A DNA stretch of 12,500 nucleotides from Trachelipus rathkii (Eukaryota > Arthropoda > Malacostraca > Isopoda > Trachelipodidae), in NCBI GenBank assembly GCA_015478945.1, contig JABUQX010014024.1, forward strand, positions 70,001 through 82,500. Reading direction: 5' to 3'. Shown piece after piece: positions 7,587-12,500 of this stretch. How positions within the stretch are numbered: the first letter of the stretch is position 1; each line of letters begins with the position of its first letter. Under the pieces are notes generated by a model. It was not told the origin of the DNA. It saw nothing but the letters and a program-made list of their open reading frames with translations, and ran no database searches. Position numbers and translations under genes: made by a program.

Positions 7587-8041
7587 GTGATTCTTATGAG
7601 TAGATAAATAATAGTATTCTTACTCGCTCTTGGAAAGTGAATTGATATTGACTGTCTACAGGGTTTGGAAGATCATAAGGAAATCGTTTTTCGTAAATAT
7701 GTAAAAGGAAGTGTGGAGTATCACTAAAGGAGAAGAGTTAAAAGTTGAATTTAAAGGAATCTGAGCGCACCATTAAAATAGATAGGAGGAGCCCTATAAT
7801 TTATTTGTTTTCTTATCCCGATTTCTTTTTGAACTCTAAATTATACAATGCACCTTCAGCATGAGATTTAAATATGATAAATATTCATAGGTTCTATCGT
7901 TATGTTGAAACCTTTTCTGCACAATTTTATTTTGGCATCTCACGAATGTTTGGAGACATTGAATACGGTACAGGAAAGAGCAGAGTATTGAGAAGCGTCC
8001 AGATATGAGTAGTCAAGATGGGTCTCGCACTTCCAAGTGAT

Positions 8042-8403
8042 TGATTGTGAGCGCTAATGTTTGGATTATTCGATTAGAACGCAGCTTGATGCAATAAAAC
8101 GAGAGGATTCGAGGGAATTTTGAATTAGGGACAAATGAAACAGATTCCATATGTTTTACGAAATCAGCTTCAGAAGATGGTTTGGGGTACATGTTCTTAT
8201 GTTTGGAGGATGGAGAGGATTGTTGGGGAGCAGAGGGCACGAAGACAGTATGATGGGTTGGAAGATTCATGCGACGAAGACTTTCGTGAAGATAGACGAG
8301 ATACGCAAGACTGGATTTTGGGACTGGAAGGTGGGTGAGGGCGAGGACTTCATTGGGTAGCGGGACGAGGAAAACGACGGAATCAGTCAAAAAATGCTTA
8401 TGA
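8042..8403 (+). pseudogene. LINE C-terminal region remnant
   Basis: Three pieces match, in order, the C-terminus of RTE-like LINE proteins. First, SANVWIIRLERSLM at about 8052-8093 stands where relatives have 'SETW.i......'. Second, FRRWFGVHVL at about 8169-8198 corresponds to 'LRWFGHVLRM' with one extra residue. Third, in another frame, RARRQYDGLEDSCDEDFRE at about 8237-8293 corresponds to 'RGRqr.RWlDsv.EDLre'. The end reads GRWVRARTSLGSGTRKTTE and stops at 8401-8403, as relatives end in a '.W...V...'-type tail. The frames are shifted at least twice, so the segment is not translatable as one protein. It confirms that the LINE copy runs to its natural end rather than being 3'-truncated. Confidence 0.7.
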
Positions 8404-8999
8404 GAAGTTGTTATTCTCTTGTAGAGGCGACACCTGAACAGATTCTTTGGGACCTACCAGAGAGAATGTGATAAAGGTGAATATGATTATATAATAAGGG
8501 TAATTCAATAATTTTTCATTAATTATTTATAATAAAAAATTGCATATAAAATATTTATATTATTATATATTGATTAGGAATATATATATTATATATACTA
8601 TTGCAATGTACCTCAATATATACTATATAAAGTATATTAGTCATGTATTTAATTGGTATATATATAATCTATACAGCTATTCACTAGAACTATTTAGCTA
8701 TATCTATTTATAAAATACTTCCTTAATTTGGAGATAATATTAGTAATAATATAATTAAAATATTGTTTAAGAATGTAATCTTGGGAATATTATATATGTC
8801 TCAGCACCCACAGGTCGGATGTTTCATAACCAGTGATATGCCTTCAGCCACTTTTTGTCCAAAAACAAAATGTTGTGGTGGTCTATTACACACATTATTT
8901 TACTACTAATAAAATATTTGAAATGTTATTTCCTAACGAACCAGTAAAATAAATGAACAAATAAATAAAATACTCCATTCCTATAACCTAAACAAGAGA
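8404..8999. other. AT-rich intergenic DNA, no gene seen
   Basis: This is LINE 3' flank or 3' UTR followed by unassigned AT-rich DNA. The interval 8555-8665 has broken TA repeats. The part at 8800-8900 is more mixed in composition but contains no open frame or recognisable RNA. No poly(A) signal or tail that would define the LINE end was identified with confidence. Confidence 0.5.
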
Positions 9000-9063
9000 T
9001 ATATATATATATCTATATGGTTATATATATATATAATTATATATAATATATATATATATATAT

Positions 9064-9110
<47 letters not shown>

Positions 9111-9236
9111 TTATATATATACTATATATATTATATATGTATGTATTATATATTATATATATATATATATATATACTTATATATATTAATAATAATATAA
9201 TATAATATAATATATATATATTATATATAATGATAT
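9000..9236. repeat. Long TA microsatellite tract
   Basis: The tract includes an uninterrupted alternating AT run at 9067-9103 (37 bases) flanked by broken TA, TAATA and TATT steps. It is self-complementary and could form cruciforms. It is also a probable site of assembly length error. Confidence 0.92.
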
Positions 9237-9639
9237 AGGGCTTATTATCTATAATTTATATTTATTTTAATGGATAAGTAGTAATAGCTGGATGTTTCTG
9301 TTGCAACTATTATATATATATTACCACAATTGCTTAAATGAAAATTTGTGAACATCTAAAATTATCTTTTCATAAAGACTTGAATTTTAATAAAACTTTT
9401 CAAAAACAATGTATCTATATAAAAGTAATTTATAAAGTGCAGATGCGGTCTATATAAAATCTAGAATTAATATAGTAATAGACTATTAGCTCAATATGTA
9501 GTTATTATCATTCATCATGATAAAAAAAATAATGATAATAGGAATGATATGAAGTATAAATTACATTATATTAATATTTTATAATAACTATACAATAACT
9601 ATTGCCTTAAATTATATACAAAATATTAAAATTATATTT
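9237..9639. other. AT-rich intergenic DNA with one inverted repeat
   Basis: No coding signal was found. TATTATCATT at 9503-9512 is the exact reverse complement of AATGATAATA at 9531-9540, with an 18-base loop. This 10-base stem is probably fortuitous in such AT-rich DNA. Confidence 0.5.
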
Positions 9640-9741
9640 ACTATTATTATAATATATATTATTATATATATATAATTATATATATATATAATATTTATAT
9701 ATATATATATTATATATATTTATATATTATATATATATTGA
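9640..9741. repeat. Imperfect TA tract
   Basis: Alternating T/A sequence with interruptions, ending at a TTGAGG step at about 9738. No associated element boundary was recognised. Confidence 0.88.
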
Positions 9742-10502
9742 GGTAATATAGAAAGATTTCAATAGAATTCGTAACAAAACTTGAATTTCAAATAGTCCCT
9801 TCTTTATCAATATTACTTACACTGACATTTCAATTGTACTATATATCTCAATCATCTTATCATATACTTAATTACTTTTATATAATATATATATATTATA
9901 CATATCTATATTCACGTCTCTTCTGTGGAATTACACGTCTAATGACATAAAACGAGTTTCGAAACCTACCTTATTTCTCTCTCAGGTTTTTGTTTATACT
10001 CCCAAGAATCATTCGAACCTAAAGGATAATTAGAAATAAAATAGTTAACACATTCAAAAAAAGCGAAATATACAAATATTATTATCTTCGCTCGCATATC
10101 ATAATTAATTTTCAACGAATAAATCTTACGCATGCCATTTCACAATTGGACTTCACATCTACATATCATTCATTCTGTCTTCGCCTACTCTTTCAAATTC
10201 ATACAGTCATCATCTTATAAATTAGTATACTCTATATAATTTTACTCAGGGCCCGCTTTGGTAGTAATTTATAATATCACAATACTCTTTACCTTACTAT
10301 GGTGGTTGTCTATATAATCAATATATATATATAAGGGTATATATATATTATATATATATATATAATGCACATAATATACACATAATATACTTTCACTATG
10401 TATAGTATGTATTTAATAATCTCAGGTATATACTTCTATACTAGGTTATCATTAATATAATGGTACATGACGTGAGGTCGGGTAATTCAGTTATAATTTA
10501 AT

Positions 10503-10509
<7 letters not shown>
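9742..10509. other. AT-rich intergenic DNA, no gene seen
   Basis: This DNA is unassigned, with stops in all frames. A further TA tract lies at about 10318-10375, within which ATAATATACACATAATATAC forms a two-unit repeat. The segment 9900-10260 is slightly less AT-rich, but no family was recognised. Confidence 0.45.

Positions 10510-10546
<37 letters not shown>
10510..10546. repeat. Perfect (TA)n microsatellite
   Basis: A 37-base uninterrupted TA alternation. It is one of the two cleanest microsatellite runs in the window; the other is at 9067-9103. Confidence 0.93.
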
Positions 10547-10548
<2 letters not shown>

Positions 10549-10963
10549 TCCTTATACTTAGTAAATATAAATTAATTCATATATATAAATATAATTACTT
10601 TAATTAAATAATTATTTATATATTTACTTTTATATCAGATGTATTATTTAATTTTATATATTTATAATATTTATTTATTTATATAATATTGGGGCTAATT
10701 AATTAATATATAATATTCATTAATATACTATACTAATATATTTATTATACTCTTCATTATATCTGAGTTAATATATCTATATACCTCCATTATACTATAC
10801 TATATTACACTAATATATATTATATATTATAAAATCAAAATTTTTTAAATGTATCGAATTTATTAATCTTTTACAAAATTTATCGAGTCGCATATCAATT
10901 TTTTTTCTTTCGATTCAATCTGATATTTCCGAATTGTATATGAGTATTCAACAAGTTAGGAAC
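10547..10963. other. AT-rich DNA, no gene seen
   Basis: Mostly TA/TTA-rich sequence up to about 10830, then a poly-T-rich segment. Nothing coding was found. It leads into the GC-rich stem-loop at 10964-11052. Confidence 0.45.
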
Positions 10964-11052
10964 TACTTCTTATTAACGGCTAGAAGCGCTGCCCCTCCTT
11001 GAATAGGGCTATGCCCGTGAGGGGCGAACTTAATAAAAAGAACAAAGAAGTA
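10964..11052. repeat. Nested stem-loop with GC-rich core
   Basis: Three inverted repeats are nested around one centre. The outer arm TACTTCTTATTAA (10964-10976) can pair with TTAATAA (11030-11036) plus AGAAGTA (11046-11052), with a nine-base interruption. The middle arm GCCCCTC (10991-10997) pairs exactly with GAGGGGC (11019-11025). The inner arm GGGC (11006-11009) pairs with GCCC (11013-11016) around a TAT loop. This GC-rich island is isolated in very AT-rich DNA and directly abuts the TA tract on its right. It may be a structured non-coding element, the end of a mobile element, or part of a repeat family I do not recognise. Confidence 0.6.
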
Positions 11053-11423
11053 ATATTATATATATATTATAATATATAGTATACCTTTATATAATCTCAT
11101 TGGGATTAATAATAATCAATATATATATATATAATATATATATATATATATCTACTTCAGAGGGATTAATTTTGGAATAAAAACATGTTGAAATTGTATT
11201 AGTTTTATAATAACTATATATACGGTACTATCTATTTTACAAACTATATACTATATATATATATATTCTTATATCATCATTTTATATATATATACGTATA
11301 TATACTATTATATATATATTATATATATATATTATTATATATATATACCTATATATATAACTTATTCTATATATAACTACTATATATATATAACCTATAA
11401 ATTATTCATATATATATATTTAT
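11053..11423. repeat. Broken TA tracts flanking the PLE 3' end
   Basis: Several TA microsatellite runs are separated by short non-repetitive pieces (around 11090-11115 and 11150-11225). The main block, 11240-11420, abuts the last non-repetitive sequence of the Penelope-like element. The exact 3' junction of that element therefore cannot be set to the base. Confidence 0.85.
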
Positions 11424-11487
11424 ACCAACATCTTAGTAAAACCACTATATAAAAATTAAAAGATTACAAAAAATTAGCTGAATGGGG

Positions 11488-11533
11488 ACAGTTTACGTTT
11501 CGAGACTATAACTCGGTCTCCTCTTCAGAACTA
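11488..11533 (-). ncRNA. Type I hammerhead ribozyme motif of the PLE
   Basis: On the minus strand the core reads CTGAAGA (plus 11522-11528), then a stem II segment, then GAAAC (plus 11497-11501) and GTA (plus 11494-11496). These match the hammerhead consensus CUGANGA ... GAAA ... GUH, with cleavage expected after the A of GTA. Stem II pairs GAGAC (plus 11516-11520) with GTCTC (plus 11502-11506), with one unpaired G beside the core. Stem I pairs AGTT with AACT (plus 11529-11532 and 11490-11493), plus a possible G-T wobble. Stem III is only the minimal AC/GT. Short stem III forms are typical of Penelope-like elements, where two copies are thought to act as a dimer. Confidence 0.75.
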
Positions 11534-11665
11534 AAATTATTTTCTCAAACAAATTCTTTAAACTACTACAAAAAGTACACAGTGAGTGTAGACAGATTAC
11601 AAAAAAAAAAACAAAAAGCCGTCACATTCTTCTTCTTATTATTCATTATTTCTCAATATTAAAAT
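11534..11665 (-). other. PLE 3' UTR
   Basis: About 130 non-coding, AT-rich bases lie between the end of the PLE reading frame and the hammerhead. They contain a run of 12 A on the plus strand (about 11601-11612, T on the element strand) with one interruption. No other structure was seen. Confidence 0.6.
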
Positions 11666-11998
11666 TTACTCTTTTCCACTATAAATTTCTGGTAGTAGGA
11701 TCAAAATTAAAAAATCCCTCTGACAAGTTAAAATTATTCCTTGTAGATATAAAAAAAATGACCCCATCATCTGATTTAGACTCTTGTCTTTGGAACGAAA
11801 TAAAAAACAAGTTCCCCCCAATCGATGACTTGATTTTTCTGGGCCAAATCTTTGAAAACTGCACTGCTGGGATTTCCTCGTCTGACCTCTCCCCATATGT
11901 TGGTCTACTCTAGTTTTTATGGTCTTCAAAGTTTCTCCAAAGTATGACTCGCTACAAATGTCACATGGGATGTGATAAACTCCTCCCATGGATTCTCT
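11666..11998 (-). pseudogene. PLE GIY-YIG endonuclease domain (frameshifted)
   Basis: The first frame reads MGGVYHIPCDICSESYFGET followed by KTRVDQHMGRGQ. GVY and YFGE are the two halves of the GIY-YIG signature, and the Arg of TRVDQH is the conserved catalytic-helix arginine. The Cys pair in IPCDIC is the usual PLE spacing. The internal ATG at 11987-11989 is not a real start, because the frame is open upstream apart from one stop. Further on, the family pattern moves to a second frame with KNQVIDWGELVF (plus about 11804-11839, the 'H.IDW' string). It then moves to a third with RNNFNLSEGFFNFDP (plus about 11694-11740), which resembles the 'N.......G' end of PLE proteins before the stop at 11679-11681. 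The domain would nick target DNA for insertion; here it is broken twice. Confidence 0.88.
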
Positions 11999-12170
11999 TT
12001 AAGTAGTGTTATTAATGACCAGAATACATGAGAGGGTGTCAGGAAAATGAAAAATTAAATTAATATAAAATAAATGTTTAAGCATAAATTTAAGATCAAG
12101 AAGTGGTGGAGAATAAGGAACCACCTTAATATTTTCTAAATCAAGGGGAGATCGTTCTCTTAGCCTCAAA
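11999..12170 (-). pseudogene. PLE RT-to-endonuclease linker
   Basis: The frame of the GIY-YIG domain continues upstream through a single TAA (plus 11999-12001). It reads ENIKVVPYSPPLLDLKFMLK, then INLIFHFPDTLSCILVINN. PLE proteins have here 'v.lPY...ls..lk..lk....' followed by '.v.f.p..tL...l'. Length and order therefore fit the segment between the RT thumb and the endonuclease. Upstream it runs through RERSPLDL to a stop just before an 8-T run (plus about 12168-12175), where slippage is a plausible cause of the frame break. Confidence 0.75.
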
Positions 12171-12202
12171 AAAAACTAGAATAAGCATGTTTATATTTTC
12201 TT

Positions 12203-12500
12203 CTAATTAAAAAGCGAGGAGGCTAGTTTCTCGAAAGTTTGAGTGATAAAATCGATTTCTTGTTGAAGAAATTGTGAATCACAGTAATAGAAGGCCCTGA
12301 TAAACATATTAAAGATAATATGTTCTTGATATAAGGATGATGACAAGAGTAATAGTGAAGCAATTGATTTTTATGAATTGGTTTACGATAAACTCTATAA
12401 GTTAAATGAGTTCCCGTTTGTGTAATGAACAAATCAAGAAAGATGATACATCTTTCATTCTGTCCTTCAAAGGTAAAAGTAATTGTGGGAGTCAAAACAT
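12203..12500 (-). pseudogene. PLE reverse transcriptase, C-terminal part (partial, frameshifted)
   Basis: From the window edge one frame reads TFTFEGQNERCIIFLDLFIT, then YRVYRKPIHKNQLLHYYSCH and HPYIKN. This is the unmistakable PLE string 'FT.E......pFLD.li......t.vYRKpTHt..yLh..S.HP..K' that follows the YVDD box, which must lie to the right of the window. Near plus 12310-12320 the homology moves to a second frame. That frame gives FIRAFYYCDSQFLQQEIDFI followed by TQTFEKLASSLFN, ending in TAG at plus 12203-12205. It corresponds to the 'Ra......E.......F..LGYP' segment. The first frame stays open to 12223 only by chance. No start codon is expected here. Confidence 0.9.

Larger units (their letters stand above)
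6421..8041 (+). pseudogene. LINE reverse-transcriptase region, largely eroded
   Basis: By position this should encode the LINE reverse transcriptase, but no YADD-type active site, no 'GFR' box and no long open frame can be seen. Possible relics are PWITDEQLL at about 6440, in the place of 'aPG.Dei...ll', and GEELKVEFKG at about 7729-7758, in the place of the stretch before 'FKYLG'. Both are uncertain. Inside the region lie a degenerate short tandem repeat (6624-6692) and a cluster of GGTTAGG words (7535-7586), so some of this DNA may be inserted or rearranged sequence. No other gene is seen. Confidence 0.45.
4741..8403 (+). mobile_element. Decayed LINE (AP-endonuclease plus RT type), plus strand
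   Basis: One non-LTR retrotransposon copy can be followed from its 5' leader (4741-4908) through endonuclease, linker and C-terminal segments in collinear order to a stop at 8401-8403. The family is the one often mislabelled 'craniofacial development protein 2-like', and I place it tentatively in the RTE-like group. The start is placed at ATG 4909 because MATINVSTLR is the typical N-terminus. The copy has many frameshifts and stops. The central reverse-transcriptase core, about 6430-8000, is too eroded to show a YADD-type box. The AT-rich insert-like material at 6560-6760 and 7080-7600 makes it a little longer than an average single-ORF element. The 3' end of the element proper is somewhere between 8403 and about 8520. 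Confidence 0.85.
11424..12500 (-). mobile_element. Penelope-like element (3' part), minus strand
   Basis: On the minus strand the order is the end of the reverse transcriptase (right edge to about 12203), a linker (about 12170-11999), the GIY-YIG endonuclease (11989-11679), a 3' UTR, a hammerhead motif (11533-11488) and a short tail into TA repeats. This is the standard architecture of endonuclease-bearing Penelope-like retroelements. The N-terminus and the RT catalytic core lie beyond the right edge. At least three frame changes and one in-frame stop show that this copy is inactive. No intron, LTR or poly(A) tail is seen. Confidence 0.93.

Noticed and set aside
8013..8390. Minus-strand open frame of 125 codons, the longest in the window
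   Set aside because: It lies antisense to the LINE C-terminal remnant, whose family motifs (RRWFG..HVL and DSCDEDFRE) read on the plus strand. The minus frame shows no family pattern.
9503..9540. Ten-base inverted repeat as a possible terminator or regulatory hairpin
   Set aside because: In such AT-rich DNA an A/T-dominated stem of this length is expected by chance, and nothing adjacent would use it.
9939..9965. A second hammerhead-like string, CTAATGA followed by GAAAC
   Set aside because: An invariant core base is changed (CTAATGA instead of CTGANGA), there is no GUH after GAAAC, stem II would have at most three or four pairs with a minimal loop, and stem I does not pair.
1..12500. CRISPR array, tRNA/rRNA genes, bacterial operons or promoters
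   Set aside because: There is no regular repeat-spacer pattern, no cloverleaf with TTCGA-type loop in a folding context, and no gene of prokaryotic layout. The retroelement content shows an animal-type genome.

Overview
The window reads as non-genic DNA from an animal nuclear genome. It is strongly AT-rich, saturated with broken (TA)n microsatellite tracts, and filled with decayed retroelements. No intact gene, tRNA, rRNA, operon or prokaryotic signal was found. The combination of dense TA tracts, a Penelope-like element and a LINE of the type that databases often mislabel 'craniofacial development protein 2-like' suggests an arthropod, most plausibly a decapod crustacean. A small cluster of GGTTAGG words, close to the arthropod telomere unit, fits this. 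The taxonomic placement is inference.

Layout, left to right. 1-690: short GC-richer islands alternate with TA tracts, and a 49-base A run sits at 518-566. 690-2860: about 2.1 kb of balanced base composition with several short coding-like stretches that I cannot assign to a family. 2860-3290: a weak but coherent signature of the 3' end of a Copia-type LTR element on the minus strand. 3290-4385: AT-rich DNA containing a diverged direct duplication. 4386-4740: a TA tract that ends abruptly at the 5' end of a LINE. 4741-8403: one heavily frameshifted LINE copy on the plus strand. Its endonuclease domain can be followed motif by motif, its linker and C-terminus are recognisable, and its reverse-transcriptase core is eroded. 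8404-11460: AT-rich intergenic DNA with several TA tracts and one GC-rich stem-loop near 11.0 kb. 11424-12500: the 3' part of a Penelope-like element (PLE) on the minus strand, entering from the right edge. It shows the end of the reverse transcriptase, a linker, a GIY-YIG endonuclease, a short 3' UTR, a type I hammerhead ribozyme motif, and then a TA tract.

The best finding is the hammerhead motif at about 11488-11533 on the minus strand. It has every invariant core base, and its stem I and stem II both pair. It lies where PLEs are known to carry ribozymes, about 130 bases after the end of the broken PLE reading frame. Nothing in the window amounts to a clearly new biological system. The most useful leads are the ribozyme, the stem-loop at 10964-11052, the phased TGCG words at 91-155, and the unassigned coding-like block at 847-1620.
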